A stretch of DNA of 64,000 nucleotides, taken from positions 104,981 to 168,980 of the forward strand of contig JBKECP010000019.1 of the NCBI GenBank assembly GCA_047974765.1. Reading direction: 5' to 3'. Positions within the stretch are counted from its first letter, which is position 1. The number at the start of each line of letters is the position of its first letter. Below are positions 9,004 through 17,786 of the stretch, in pieces. This DNA comes from JBKECP01 sp047974765 (lineage in GTDB: Bacteria > Pseudomonadota > Gammaproteobacteria > Pseudomonadales > Halieaceae). The notes below the pieces were generated by a model, which saw nothing but the letters and a program-made list of their open reading frames with translations, searched no databases and had not been told where the DNA came from. A program made the translations under genes and the position numbers.

Positions 9004-10359
9004 TTAACCGTAAAAGAGTGTTGCCAACCCGAGAAAGGCGACAAAACCCACCACATCGGTCACGGTTGTCAGCACTACACCGCCGGCCAGCGCCGGATCA
9101 ATATTCATTTTTTTCATCAGCAGGGGCAGGGCGGCACCGGTAAAGCCTGCGGTGACCAGGTTGATCACCATGGCAGCAGCGATAATCATGCCGATATTCC
9201 AGTCGTCAAACCACAGGGCTGCGGCAACGGCGACCACCGCTGCCCACAATACACCATTGATCAGGCCAACTGCCAACTCCCGATTGATTAGCCAGATTCC
9301 GTTGCTTCGACTGATATGGCCCATTGCCATCCCGCGCACCAGTACAGTCAGTGTCTGGGTACCGGCGATACCTCCCATCGAGGCTACAATTGGCATTAGT
9401 ACAGCCAGAGCAACGACTTTTTCGATAGTACCCTGAAAAAGGTTGATGACTGATGCGGCAACAAAAGCGGTAATCAGATTGATACCCAGCCAGATAGCCC
9501 GGTGATAGGCCGTGCGAAGCACAGGGGCAAAGGTATCGGTATCCTCGTTGAGGCCAGCCATTGATTTTAGTGAGTGATCGGCACCTTCGCGGATAACATC
9601 AACTACATCGTCAATAGTGATACGGCCGAGCAAAAAACCTTCTTCGTCAACCACTGGTGCCGATACCCAATCGTTGCGCTCAAACAGGCGCGCCACGTCG
9701 TTGTCCTGCATATAGGCGGAAATGGGTTCGACATCGGTGTCCATCATCTCGCGCACGGTGCGTGAGGGGTCTGATACCAGCAGAGTGCGCAAAGGCAATA
9801 AGCCGATAAAACGATCTTCCCGATTGACTACAATCAGGGAGTCAGTCATTGGCGGAATCTCTTCATGTCGACGCAGATAACGCAATACCACATCCAGAGT
9901 CAGAGGTGCCCGGATGGTAATGGTATCGGTGTTCATCAGACCACCGGCAGAATCATCCGGGTAGTGCAGCACACGTTCCAGCCGGGCACGATCCTGGTGA
10001 TCCATGGATTCAAGCACTTCCCGCGTTACCCGATCAGGCAGTTGTTGCAGGATGTCAACCACATCATCGTCATCAAGGTGCTCAGTGATTTGGGCAACTT
10101 CTTCAGCATCCATGTCACTGAGGAAATGTGAGCGCAGCTCATCTGAGAGCTCATTAATCACATCGCCCTCGTTTTCAAGCTCGACCAGGCGCCACAAAAT
10201 CAGACGGTATTTGGGCGGCGTGGACTCAAGCAAGTGAGCGACATCTGCCGGGGGCAGACCATTGAGCATCCGTTTGACATCGACGAAGGTGCCTTCCTCC
10301 AGCGCGGCCGACAGGCGGTCGAGTTGTTGCTGGGCTTTGGGCGTTATTGGTTGCGACAT
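9004..10359 (-). CDS. mgtE: Magnesium transporter MgtE
   Basis: MgtE is a homodimeric inner-membrane Mg2+ channel gated by cytoplasmic Mg2+-sensing domains. The product is 451 residues, the usual length. In order are the helical N domain (about 35-135, with acidic patches such as HLDDDDVVDIL), a pair of CBS domains (about 140-262, PMTDSLIVV and GRITIDDVVDVI), then five membrane helices (about 285-451) including PIVASMGGIAGTQTLTVLVRG, GFTGAALPLLMKK and the pore-lining GGVVLTTVTDVVGF. ATG 10359 is the start. Regulation is likely by direct Mg2+ sensing in the N and CBS domains; no Mg2+ riboswitch is recognisable in the 168-bp gap before it. Confidence 0.96.
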   Translation of the reverse strand: MSQPITPKAQQQLDRLSAALEEGTFVDVKRMLNGLPPADVAHLLESTPPKYRLILWRLVELENEGDVINELSDELRSHFLSDMDAEEVAQITEHLDDDDVVDILQQLPDRVTREVLESMDHQDRARLERVLHYPDDSAGGLMNTDTITIRAPLTLDVVLRYLRRHEEIPPMTDSLIVVNREDRFIGLLPLRTLLVSDPSRTVREMMDTDVEPISAYMQDNDVARLFERNDWVSAPVVDEEGFLLGRITIDDVVDVIREGADHSLKSMAGLNEDTDTFAPVLRTAYHRAIWLGINLITAFVAASVINLFQGTIEKVVALAVLMPIVASMGGIAGTQTLTVLVRGMAMGHISRSNGIWLINRELAVGLINGVLWAAVVAVAAALWFDDWNIGMIIAAAMVINLVTAGFTGAALPLLMKKMNIDPALAGGVVLTTVTDVVGFVAFLGLATLFYG

Positions 10360-10439
10360 CGTTCGGATTCCTTGAACAAACCGGCAGGATTACCGGAGGT
10401 CAATTATCCAAAAAAGTACCGGTGGCAACAATGTGAAAG

Positions 10440-10467
10440 ACTTTGCAGAAAAAGTTTTCTGCAAAGT
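10440..10467. repeat. Perfect 13-bp inverted repeat in the ilvE-mgtE gap
   Basis: ACTTTGCAGAAAA and its exact complement lie back to back with a 2-nt centre. The element sits after ilvE and before mgtE in the direction of transcription (minus strand). The stem is AT-rich and only CTTTC follows it on the minus strand, so it is a poor intrinsic terminator; an operator or mRNA-stabilising hairpin is equally possible. Confidence 0.6.
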
Positions 10468-10527
10468 ACTCAGGAAAGCATCTGTGTGCTGTAACTGGCC
10501 GTGTGCGGGAGTTGAGGGTGATCAGTT

Positions 10528-11598
10528 TCAGTTCTCTACGGGTACTACCCACCCAAAGGGATCCGGTGCGTTGCCGTATTGAATAGCCATCAGCTCATCA
10601 AACAGGTGTTTTGCCACCGGACCGGTCTCACCCTGGTTGATACGGTATTCCTTGTCCTGCATGGCGATCAGGCCAACGGGAGATACCACCGCAGCGGTAC
10701 CGCAACCAAATACCTCGGTAATTTTTCCACTGTTGATATCAGCCAGAATCTGATGAATATCAACTTTTGCTTCCTCTACCTCATAGCCCAGAGTGGGTGC
10801 CAGCTTCAGTAGGGAGTCGCGGGTAATACCTGCCAGAATGGAGCCATTGAGCTGCGGTGTTTTAATCAGCTTGCCATCATAGACAAAGCAGATATTCATC
10901 GCGCCAACCTCTTCGACATAGCGGCCTTCAATGGCATCCAGCCACAATACCTGGGTATAGCCTTTTTTGGCGGCAGCTTCACTGCAATAGAGGCTGGCAG
11001 CGTAATTGCCGCCGGTTTTGGCTTCACCAACGCCGCCTTTGACGGCGCGGCGGTATTGGTGCGATACATAAACTGATACTGGATTAAAACCCTGCGGATA
11101 GTAGGGACCGGCCGGGCCGGTAATAATATAGTGCAGGTAGCTGGCTGCGGCTCCCAGGCCCAGTTTGGGTGTGGTTGCAATCATGGTGGGGCGGATATAG
11201 AGCGAAGAGCCGTTATCTGCAGGTACCCAGGCGCTGTCCAGCCCGACCAGTTGCTTCATGGCCTCGACATGAAGGGTCGTGTCGACCTCAGGCATGACCA
11301 TGCGGGTTGCCGAACGATTGAAGCGGGCGGCATTCTCCTGTGGGCGAAAGAGGTTAATACCACCATCTTTGCGCCGATAGGCTTTTAAACCTTCAAAGAT
11401 CTCCTGACTGTAATGCAGTACAGCCGCTGCGGGATGCAGTGATAGTGCTTTTAGTGGATGAATCTGTGCGCTGTGCCAGTTACGCTCTGTATCATGGCTC
11501 TGGCTGAACATGTGATCCGCAAAACCAGTACCAAAAGTATATTTTTCCGGGCAGTGTCCCCGTTGATCTTCAGGTAGCGCATTTATTTCTATAGTCAT
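10528..11598 (-). CDS. ilvE: Branched-chain amino acid aminotransferase
   Basis: A PLP-dependent fold-type IV aminotransferase that makes valine, leucine and isoleucine from their 2-oxo acids with glutamate as donor. At 356 residues it is of the longer form (eukaryotic/Pseudomonas-like), not the 309-residue E. coli IlvE. Seen are HYSQEIFEGLKAYR, YIRPTMIATTPKLG, GEAKTGGNYAAS with the expected catalytic lysine, WLDAIEGRYVEEVGAMNICFV and TEVFGCGTAAVVSPVG. ATG 11598 is preferred to the in-frame GTG at 11607. It stands between the nitrogen-PTS genes and mgtE, a place it does not occupy in E. coli or Pseudomonas, so this is a local rearrangement. Around 100 bp separate it from npr; no strong promoter is visible there. 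Confidence 0.95.
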   Translation of the reverse strand: MTIEINALPEDQRGHCPEKYTFGTGFADHMFSQSHDTERNWHSAQIHPLKALSLHPAAAVLHYSQEIFEGLKAYRRKDGGINLFRPQENAARFNRSATRMVMPEVDTTLHVEAMKQLVGLDSAWVPADNGSSLYIRPTMIATTPKLGLGAAASYLHYIITGPAGPYYPQGFNPVSVYVSHQYRRAVKGGVGEAKTGGNYAASLYCSEAAAKKGYTQVLWLDAIEGRYVEEVGAMNICFVYDGKLIKTPQLNGSILAGITRDSLLKLAPTLGYEVEEAKVDIHQILADINSGKITEVFGCGTAAVVSPVGLIAMQDKEYRINQGETGPVAKHLFDELMAIQYGNAPDPFGWVVPVEN

Positions 11599-11700
11599 GG
11601 CAAACACTTATTTTGTGTTGGATGAAACGTTATTAAACAGTTTGCTGAACTTACCAGCACGGATACCTTATTAACAGTATCTTTAATCTGTTGCAGTGTT

Positions 11701-11970
11701 TTATTCGGCTTCGTCAAAACGGTTTTCGATCAGATGGGTAATGGCCTGTAGGGCTTCGTTTTCATCACTGCCTTCGATGCGTAAATCAATACGGCTGCCC
11801 TTGCCTGCAGCGAGCATCATCACCGACATGATACTTTTACCGTCGACAAAGTTGCCATCCCGACCAATCTGGATAGAGCTGGAAAATGCCGAGGCACAGC
11901 TGACAAATTTGGCTGCGGCACGTGCGTGCAGGCCGAGCTTGTTGATAATGGTTGCCTGGGTTTCAATCAC
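11701..11970 (-). CDS. ptsO: Nitrogen-PTS phosphocarrier protein NPr
   Basis: NPr is the HPr paralogue of the nitrogen phosphotransferase system, passing phosphate from EI-Ntr to EIIA-Ntr. The product is 89 residues, the family length. The active-site histidine is H15 within NKLGLHARAAAKFV, and the regulatory-loop region reads DGKSIMSVMMLAAGKGS. It follows rapZ by 13 nt and closes the rpoN-hpf-ptsN-rapZ-npr order known from enterobacteria and pseudomonads. EI-Ntr (ptsP) is not in the window. The system links nitrogen and carbon status to RpoN-related physiology; the role here is inferred from family and context. Confidence 0.95.
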   Translation of the reverse strand: MIETQATIINKLGLHARAAAKFVSCASAFSSSIQIGRDGNFVDGKSIMSVMMLAAGKGSRIDLRIEGSDENEALQAITHLIENRFDEAE

Positions 11971-11983
11971 AGTATGTGCCGCT

Positions 11984-12838
11984 CTATTGCAGTTCCCGGT
12001 GACGGATATGGACCTGGGGAAGTTGTTGTTGATATCGCTGATACAGTCTGTCTGCCAGGTATACTGATCGATGTTGTCCGCCGGTACAACCGATCGAAAT
12101 TGTCATATAACTGCGATTACTGTCGGCATAGGCCGGCAGCCAGCGATCGAGATAGCCACAGATGCTGTTAAACAGCTCGGTGGTTTCCTGCCTGCTCTCA
12201 AGAAATTCATGCACTGGTGCGTCGAGGCCGTTTTGCAGGCGTAATTCACGGACCCAGTGAGGGTTGGGCAGCATGCGGGCATCAAAAACCAGATCAGAGT
12301 CTGTTGGTACCCCCCGCTTGAAACCAAAAGACTGAATCAACAGTGACATACGTCCGCCACTGGTGCCAAGCAGACGTTGTTTGATGGCGTTGCGCAGCTC
12401 GTAGATTGTCATCTGGCTGGTGTCCAGTGAGAGCGTGGCATCCAGTGCAATGGGTTCAAGCAGTTTACGCTCGTAAGCAATTGCCTCCGCCAGCGGGGTG
12501 GCGCCATTACTCAGGGGGTGTTTGCGACGGGTTTCACTGAAGCGTTTGATCAGAACATTATCCAACGCATCCAAAAACAGAATGCGCCGTTCACCGCTAT
12601 CTGGCAGAGAATCAATAATCGAGGCAAAGGCACTCAGATCCTTCCAGGTATTGCGGGCATCGATGCAGACCGCTGCACCACGATATTGGGTGAAGTCATC
12701 GCGGGTGGTCTGTTCCATCAGCGCAGGTAACAAAACCAGCGGCAGATTATCGATGCAATAGTAGCCTTCGTCTTCAAGCTGGTGCAGGGCAGTACTTTTA
12801 CCAGAGCCTGAGCGGCCACTGATGATCACCAGCTCCAC
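11984..12838 (-). CDS. rapZ: RNase adapter protein RapZ
   Basis: RapZ binds nucleotides and, in E. coli, the small RNA GlmZ, presenting it to RNase E and so tuning glucosamine-6-phosphate synthesis. The product is 284 residues (E. coli 284). The Walker A motif GRSGSGKST is at about 8-16, a Walker B-like RRILFLDALDN at about 84-94, and the C-terminal RNA-binding half contains SFGFKRGVP, VFDARMLPNPHW and SIGCTGGQHRSVYLADRL. The start is GTG 12838. It lies 9 nt after ptsN. Whether a GlmZ-like RNA exists in this organism cannot be told from the window. Confidence 0.96.
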   Translation of the reverse strand: MELVIISGRSGSGKSTALHQLEDEGYYCIDNLPLVLLPALMEQTTRDDFTQYRGAAVCIDARNTWKDLSAFASIIDSLPDSGERRILFLDALDNVLIKRFSETRRKHPLSNGATPLAEAIAYERKLLEPIALDATLSLDTSQMTIYELRNAIKQRLLGTSGGRMSLLIQSFGFKRGVPTDSDLVFDARMLPNPHWVRELRLQNGLDAPVHEFLESRQETTELFNSICGYLDRWLPAYADSNRSYMTISIGCTGGQHRSVYLADRLYQRYQQQLPQVHIRHRELQ

Positions 12839-12847
12839 GGCAAATCC

Positions 12848-13306
12848 CTATGCAGACCAGCTTGTCATTAGCTGGTAGAGCTGCCCGGCATCGGTTGCTT
12901 CACGCAGTGCCTGGCAGAAAGCCTCCTGGCCAAACAGGCCGGCAACCCGGGCCAGAATATCCAGGTGGGTCTGCTGTGCCTCCTCGGGGACCAGCAGCAC
13001 AAACAGTAAATCCACAGGTTGATTGTCGGGGGCTTCGTACTCGATGGCCTCATCCAGGCTCAACAGACTGCCCAGCGGCTCGGGGCAGTTGGCAATGCGG
13101 CAATGGGGAATGGCAATTCCCTTGCCAAAACCGGTGCTGCCCAAACGCTCACGGGCAATCAGCTGGCTGAAAATTTCAGCAGAGGCAAGTTCCTGCTGGT
13201 TTTCACTGATGAGCTCGGCAATGGTTTCAAACAGACGTTTTTTAGAGCCACCGGACACACGACAAAGCGTGCGCTCGGGGCTCAGTATTTCACTCAGATT
13301 TTGCAT
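12848..13306 (-). CDS. ptsN: Nitrogen-PTS EIIA component
   Basis: EIIA-Ntr is the output protein of the nitrogen PTS; its phosphorylation state controls potassium transport and other targets in related bacteria. The product is 152 residues (family about 155-163). The phosphorylated histidine is H68 in GKGIAIPHCR, preceded by REREGSTG-like RERLGSTGF. The fold ends with the acidic LVPEEAQQTHLDILARVAGLF helix of PTS-EIIA type 2 domains. The start is ATG 13306, 9 nt after hpf. The order rpoN-hpf-ptsN-rapZ-npr supports the assignment. Confidence 0.96.
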   Translation of the reverse strand: MQNLSEILSPERTLCRVSGGSKKRLFETIAELISENQQELASAEIFSQLIARERLGSTGFGKGIAIPHCRIANCPEPLGSLLSLDEAIEYEAPDNQPVDLLFVLLVPEEAQQTHLDILARVAGLFGQEAFCQALREATDAGQLYQLMTSWSA

Positions 13307-13315
13307 GGTTGAATT

Positions 13316-13603
13316 TTAGCGGCCTCGGGCCTTTTCTTTGTGTTTAATCAGTTGCCGGTCGAGTTTGTCGGCCAGAGCATCAATGGCTGAATACATATCC
13401 TCAGACTCAGCTGCAGCAAAAATATCTGCACCTGAGATATGGATATTTGCTTCGGCCTTTTGTATCAGCTTTTCTACAATCAGGGTGACTTCGGTATTGG
13501 TGATTTGATCAAAATGTCGTTGCAAACGTTCAAATTTGCTCTGTACATAGTCACGAAGTGCATTAGTGACTTCGACATGATGACCGCTGATATTCAGTTG
13601 CAT
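13316..13603 (-). CDS. hpf: Ribosome hibernation promoting factor HPF
   Basis: HPF binds the 30S subunit in stationary phase and helps form inactive 100S ribosome dimers. The product is 95 residues from ATG 13603, exactly the E. coli short-form length. I chose this start because GGAG lies just upstream on the minus strand and MQLNISGHHVEVTNALRDYV is the expected N-terminus; a longer frame to 13648 adds 15 unrelated residues. The family block SEDMYSAIDALADKLDRQL is clear. It lies downstream of rpoN across a 77-bp gap that holds two hairpins, so its expression may be partly separate from rpoN. Confidence 0.95.
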   Translation of the reverse strand: MQLNISGHHVEVTNALRDYVQSKFERLQRHFDQITNTEVTLIVEKLIQKAEANIHISGADIFAAAESEDMYSAIDALADKLDRQLIKHKEKARGR

Positions 13604-13626
13604 AGGTAACTCCTTCTTCTGGATGA

Positions 13627-13668
13627 ACCGGATTTTACCGGTACTCATCGATACACCGGGGTGTATCG
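13627..13668. repeat. Two hairpins in the rpoN-hpf gap
   Basis: ACCGG/CCGGT with a 6-nt centre (13627-13642) and CGATACAC/GTGTATCG with a CGGG centre (13649-13668) fill most of the gap. Neither is followed by a T-run on the minus strand, so they are not standard terminators. They may stabilise or attenuate the mRNA between rpoN and hpf. Confidence 0.55.
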
Positions 13669-13680
13669 TTAAATATTAGC

Positions 13681-15174
13681 TTATATTAGTCTTTTGCGCT
13701 CATTCGAAGGTGGAATAAAAAGTGTGTCCCGATATTTGGCAATTGTCCGTCTGGCAACCTTAATACCCTGCTCATCCAGCAGTTGAGCAATTTTGCTGTC
13801 GCTGAGTGGCTTGCGGGGGTTTTCGGCGGCAACCAGTTTTTTTATCAATGCCCGAATGGCTGTCGATGAACATTCGCCGCCGCTGGCTGTACTGACATGG
13901 CTGGAAAAAAAGTACTTCAGCTCAAAGATGCCTCGGGGAGTGTGCATATACTTGCGCGTGGTTACGCGCGAAATTGTAGACTCATGCATGTCAATGGTTT
14001 CGGCGATATCGTGCAGTACCAGTGGTTTCATTGCTTCTTCGCCATATTCAAGAAACTGTGTCTGGTGCTCGACTATTTTGCTGGCCACCTTCATCAGTGT
14101 TTCATTTCTGCTTTGCAGGCTCTTCAAAAACCAGCGGGCTTCCTGCAGGTTGTCTTTGAGGAAGGTATTGTCGGCGCTGCTGTCGGCTCGTTTGATCAGG
14201 CTGGCATAGTCGTTGTTGATGCGCAAGCGCGGTGCAATATCGGGGTTGAGTTCTACGATCCAGCGCTCATTTTGCTTGCGCACAAACACATCGGGAATAA
14301 TGTATTCAGTTGATTCATCCACCGCCGACAGGCCGGGGTAGGGATCGAGCGTGCGGATCAGTGTCAGCGCATGACGCAGTTCATCTTCAGACAGCCTTGC
14401 ACGACGCATGATCTGCTTGTAGTCACCGGCACCCAGCTGATTCATATAGCGGTTGAGAATCAGGCGGGCCTGATCCAGATGAGGCGTATTCTTTGGCAGC
14501 TGTGACAGTTGTACCAGCAGGCATTCCTGTAAATCGCGAGTGCATACGCCTGGCGGGTCAAACTGCTGCAGGCAGTGCAGTACAGCAATTACTTCATCGA
14601 GTTCAATATCAAGTTTAGGTGTCAGCGCCTCACAAATATCTTCAGGGCTGGTGCTCAAACGACCGTTTTCATCGGTGGTATCAATCAGGGCCAGCGCGAT
14701 AATACGGTCGATATCGGACAGGCGGGTCAGGTTGAGCTGCCAGCGTAGTTGATCCTGGAGGGAATCGACGTTGGCATTGCGGGAGTCGTGATCACCGTCG
14801 ATTTCTTCTGCCGGTGGCGGGTTTGATGAAGAAGGCAGAAGATCGTCCCACTGGACATCCACCGGTAAATCTTCCGGTATGGCCATTTCCCAGTCCGTCG
14901 GGCTTTCGGCTTCGTCGCTGGCGCTGCGCTCAAGGCTTTCCAGAGGGCCGTCACTGCTGACAGGTACCTCATCCTGAAGCTGTTGATCGTTGTCCTGATT
15001 CGTGGACGAGGCCGTTTCGTCCTCGATCATCTCCAGCATGGGGTTGGCATCCAGTGCCTGCTGGATCTCCTGCTGTAGATCCAGGGTGCTCAGCTGCAGC
15101 AGACGAATAGCCTGTTGCAACTGGGGCGTCATGGTCAGCTGTTGGCCAAGTTTTAGCTGGAGTGACTGCTTCAT
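13681..15174 (-). CDS. rpoN: RNA polymerase sigma-54 factor RpoN
   Basis: Sigma-54 directs RNA polymerase to -24/-12 promoters that need AAA+ activators; typical targets are nitrogen, motility and pilus genes. The product is 497 residues from ATG 15174, the same length as Pseudomonas RpoN. In order are the glutamine-rich activator-contact region I ([23 protein letters not shown]), an acidic region II (about 50-110), the core-binding region and the C-terminal RpoN box [12 protein letters not shown] (consensus ARRTVAKYRE), with the helix-turn-helix before it ([20 protein letters not shown]). A frame extension to 15327 has no similarity. It lies after lptB, separated by 156 bp that may hold its own promoter (TTGCTA-18 bp-TAAACT, minus strand, 15237-15266). 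Confidence 0.97.
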   Translation of the reverse strand: MKQSLQLKLGQQLTMTPQLQQAIRLLQLSTLDLQQEIQQALDANPMLEMIEDETASSTNQDNDQQLQDEVPVSSDGPLESLERSASDEAESPTDWEMAIPEDLPVDVQWDDLLPSSSNPPPAEEIDGDHDSRNANVDSLQDQLRWQLNLTRLSDIDRIIALALIDTTDENGRLSTSPEDICEALTPKLDIELDEVIAVLHCLQQFDPPGVCTRDLQECLLVQLSQLPKNTPHLDQARLILNRYMNQLGAGDYKQIMRRARLSEDELRHALTLIRTLDPYPGLSAVDESTEYIIPDVFVRKQNERWIVELNPDIAPRLRINNDYASLIKRADSSADNTFLKDNLQEARWFLKSLQSRNETLMKVASKIVEHQTQFLEYGEEAMKPLVLHDIAETIDMHESTISRVTTRKYMHTPRGIFELKYFFSSHVSTASGGECSSTAIRALIKKLVAAENPRKPLSDSKIAQLLDEQGIKVARRTIAKYRDTLFIPPSNERKRLI

Positions 15175-15236
15175 GGCTTTTGTTCTGGCAACCTCAATAC
15201 CACGGGTAAAATGTTTCGTGCCGTATAATGATTCCC

Positions 15237-15266
15237 AGTTTAGCCCCGGCTCTGGAAAATTAGCAA
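15237..15266 (-). promoter_or_regulatory. Possible sigma-70 promoter for rpoN
   Basis: Read on the minus strand, TTGCTA (15266-15261) and TAAACT (15242-15237) are spaced by 18 bp and lie about 65 nt before the rpoN start, inside the 156-bp lptB-rpoN gap. The match to consensus is moderate, so the call is weak. Confidence 0.3.
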
Positions 15267-15330
15267 CCGCTGGCGTGATATTTGCTTGTGCAGATCTGGA
15301 AGTGGGCATCCGGTAATTGTGAGACAAGTC

Positions 15331-16056
15331 TCAAAGTCGGAATTGATCACCGAGATAGACCCGGCGCACATTTTGATTGGCCAGAATAGCTTCGGCACCA
15401 CCTTCGGCGATGATGTGACCTTCGCCAACGATAAAAGCCTTTTCACAGATGTCGAGTGTCTCACGCACATTGTGATCGGTGATCAGTACACCGATACCCC
15501 GATCCCGAAGCTGGCGGATGATTTGTTTGATATCGTTGACTGAAATCGGATCAACACCGGCAAAGGGTTCATCCAGCAAAATAAAATCCGGCTCGGTGGC
15601 CAGTGCACGGGCAATCTCGACCCGTCGCCGTTCACCGCCAGACAAAGCCTGGCCGAGGCTGTCGCGCAGGTGAGCAACATGAAACTCTTCCAACAGGGCG
15701 TTACAGCGCTGTCGGCGCTCCCTGCGACTCAGGTCCGGGCGGGTTTCAAGAATGGACAAAATATTATTGCCCACAGTCAGTTTGCGAAAAATAGAGGCTT
15801 CCTGGGGCAGATAGCCGATACCGTGCCGGGCCCGCTCGTGCATGGGCAGCGGGGTGATATCTTCACCATTGAGTTCAATATAGCCATTATCTGCACGGAT
15901 AATGCCTACAATCATATAAAAGCAAGTGGTTTTGCCCGCACCATTGGGGCCCAGCAAGCCGACAATCTGGCCGCTTTCGAGCTGTAACGAGACATCCTGA
16001 ACAACCTGCCGCCCACGATAGGCTTTGGCCAGATTACGGGCGATCAGTTGAGCCAT
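15331..16056 (-). CDS. lptB: LPS export ABC transporter ATPase LptB
   Basis: LptB is the cytoplasmic ATPase that, with LptFG, drives lipopolysaccharide from the inner membrane into the LptC-LptA-LptD bridge. The product is 241 residues (E. coli 241). Walker A is GPNGAGKTT, the signature [15 protein letters not shown], Walker [14 protein letters not shown], and the H-loop [12 protein letters not shown] 16056 is chosen because GGGAG lies 5 nt upstream on the minus strand; GTG 16062 is less likely. It overlaps lptA by 23 nt, consistent with coupled translation in the kdsD-kdsC-lptC-lptA-lptB operon. LptF and LptG are not in the window. Confidence 0.97.
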   Translation of the reverse strand: MAQLIARNLAKAYRGRQVVQDVSLQLESGQIVGLLGPNGAGKTTCFYMIVGIIRADNGYIELNGEDITPLPMHERARHGIGYLPQEASIFRKLTVGNNILSILETRPDLSRRERRQRCNALLEEFHVAHLRDSLGQALSGGERRRVEIARALATEPDFILLDEPFAGVDPISVNDIKQIIRQLRDRGIGVLITDHNVRETLDICEKAFIVGEGHIIAEGGAEAILANQNVRRVYLGDQFRL

Positions 16057-16696
16057 TGACACTCCCGTTGTTGTCGGCCCTGGTTTTGTCGGCCTTTGCT
16101 GGTGTTGGTGTGGCAGGACCGACTGAAGGCGTTTCGGCTGTCACTGCGGTGTCCTCATCACTGCGTGCGCGTGCGGGAATGACAACCTCCACCTGACCAC
16201 TGCCTGGTTCATCGGTGAACTGTAGTGAATTAGCCCGGATACGCTCTTCATTGATCAGGTATTCAATGGAATCACCCGTTACCTTGGAACCGTCCTGCTC
16301 GATGCTGGCGTTGTAGCGCAATACTACCCGGGCCTGATTTTTAAAGTAGCTGATGCGTTCGGCACGGGCATGCATCAACGCTTCACCCGGATTGGGCTGT
16401 TGCTGCATACGGGCCGGTTTTCCCTCGGCGAGAATACGGTCGGCCTCTTCTACCTTGTGAAAGACGGTTACCCGTTGTGCGTTGATTTCCAGGCTGCCCT
16501 GTTGCATGCGCACATTGCCCTCGTAGACGGTATAGCCCTGTTTTTCATCACGCAGCGCTTTATCAGCGCGAATATGAATGGGTTGATCCTGATCTGAAGG
16601 TAGTGCGATGGCTGCGTTTGTTGTCAGCGTCATCAATGCAGCCAGTAGCGTGCTGGTATAGCGGTAACGATGCCCGCTGATGCGGTATTTCATCAT
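16034..16696 (-). CDS. lptA: LPS transport periplasmic protein LptA
   Basis: LptA polymerises in the periplasm to form the beta-jellyroll bridge along which LPS moves to LptD. The product is about 220 residues: a signal peptide (to about residue 30, [12 protein letters not shown]), the OstA/LptA domain (about 35-165; [43 protein letters not shown]) and a longer than usual C-terminal tail rich in Thr, Pro, Ala and Asp that looks disordered (E. coli LptA is 185). ATG 16696 or the adjacent ATG 16693 is the start; the frame upstream runs into lptC. The unusual tail is seen directly; its role is unknown. Confidence 0.92.
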   Translation of the reverse strand: MMKYRISGHRYRYTSTLLAALMTLTTNAAIALPSDQDQPIHIRADKALRDEKQGYTVYEGNVRMQQGSLEINAQRVTVFHKVEEADRILAEGKPARMQQQPNPGEALMHARAERISYFKNQARVVLRYNASIEQDGSKVTGDSIEYLINEERIRANSLQFTDEPGSGQVEVVIPARARSDEDTAVTAETPSVGPATPTPAKADKTRADNNGSVNGSTDRP

Positions 16697-16697
16697 G

Positions 16698-17261
16698 TTA
16701 CGGTCCAGTCGGCTTGATATAGGTGCTGTCGACATTTGTTTTCATCACGATACGTTCTCTGTTCAAATCGGCCGTCATGCTGTCGGCGCGAATATTACTT
16801 TGCCCCTGTACCACGGTTACCGGAACGTTGGACAGTGCTGTTTTATTGTGCACATTGATAGTCATTGCACTGGTGTTGAGGGTGCCACCGGTTTGGTCAT
16901 TGCTCAATACCACATCGTCATTCAGCTCAAGTATCCCCCGGCCGTGGGCAAAGGTACCGGTATGGGCGCTGGCAGACCAGGAGCGATCATTGCCGTCGTG
17001 GGAATAAAAGCGTGGCTCGATGAGTGTGGAGCTGTCGCTTTGTGCAAAGCGTTCGACCCGGTCCGCTTCCATTATTTCCGCCAGCGAACCGTCGTTTTCA
17101 TATTCCCAGCTCCGCATGGCGTATACATAGGTTTGGGGCAGTATCTGTCGCCGTTCATACATCGCGCGGTCAAAATCCGGTTTGTTGACCGGTTCCCAAT
17201 AGTAGCCCACCAATAACAGCAGGGCGACGGCAAGAATAATGTGCAGAAGATTTTTTTTCAT
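16698..17261 (-). CDS. lptC: LPS export protein LptC
   Basis: LptC is the bitopic inner-membrane protein that receives LPS from LptBFG and hands it to LptA. The product is 187 residues (E. coli 191). A single N-terminal membrane helix (about 5-22, LLHIILAVALLLLVGYYW) is followed by a periplasmic beta-jellyroll with the family pattern of alternating strands (MEADRVERF, GILELNDDVVLSN, IRADSMTADLNRERI). The ATG at 17261 shares one base with the stop of kdsC (TAATG). It is identified by architecture and by its fixed place between kdsC and lptA. Confidence 0.94.
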   Translation of the reverse strand: MKKNLLHIILAVALLLLVGYYWEPVNKPDFDRAMYERRQILPQTYVYAMRSWEYENDGSLAEIMEADRVERFAQSDSSTLIEPRFYSHDGNDRSWSASAHTGTFAHGRGILELNDDVVLSNDQTGGTLNTSAMTINVHNKTALSNVPVTVVQGQSNIRADSMTADLNRERIVMKTNVDSTYIKPTGP

Positions 17262-17785
17262 TAACGAAATTCTGCTTCCAGTTCCGCTTTAAGCCCTTTT
17301 GCCTGCAACAGAAACTCGCAGGCTTCACGCACTGCGCCATGCCCGCCGCCCAGTTTGCTCTGCCAGTCAGCCGCTTCGGCTACGGTGGCACAGGCATCAG
17401 CCACCGTCATGCCAAAGCCTGCGGCTATAATGGCGCCGAGATCAGGCAGATCGTCACCCATATAGGCGCAGTCAGAAAGCGGCAGTGATTTGCGCTGGCA
17501 CAGTTGTGCCAGTGCGGTACGCTTGTCCTCGCGGCCCTGAATAATATCGCTGATACCCAGTTCAGTGGCGCGGCGCTCAACAATATGACTTTGGCGGCCG
17601 GTAATAATGGCGACTTCCATACCGGCCCGTTGCAGGAGTTTGATTCCAAGGCCATCTTTAATATTGAAAGCCTTGAGCTCTTCGCCATCGTTGCCGTAAT
17701 AGATACTGCCATCTGTCAATACGCCATCGATGTCCAGGGCAAGCAGGCGGATACCGGCGGCGGCTGAAATGGTGTCAGTATTCAT
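17261..17785 (-). CDS. kdsC: 3-deoxy-D-manno-octulosonate 8-phosphate phosphatase
   Basis: KdsC dephosphorylates Kdo-8-phosphate to Kdo, the inner-core sugar of LPS. The product is 174 residues and is a C0-type HAD phosphatase without a cap domain. The nucleophile and general acid are D18 and D20 in LLALDIDGVLTDG, motif II lies in IITGRQS, the lysine region in GREDKR, and motif III is YMGDDLPDL. ATG 17785 is preferred to TTG 17794 since the latter has no usable ribosome site. It follows kdsD by 1 nt, so the two Kdo steps are co-translated. Confidence 0.96.
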   Translation of the reverse strand: MNTDTISAAAGIRLLALDIDGVLTDGSIYYGNDGEELKAFNIKDGLGIKLLQRAGMEVAIITGRQSHIVERRATELGISDIIQGREDKRTALAQLCQRKSLPLSDCAYMGDDLPDLGAIIAAGFGMTVADACATVAEAADWQSKLGGGHGAVREACEFLLQAKGLKAELEAEFR

Positions 17786-17786
17786 A

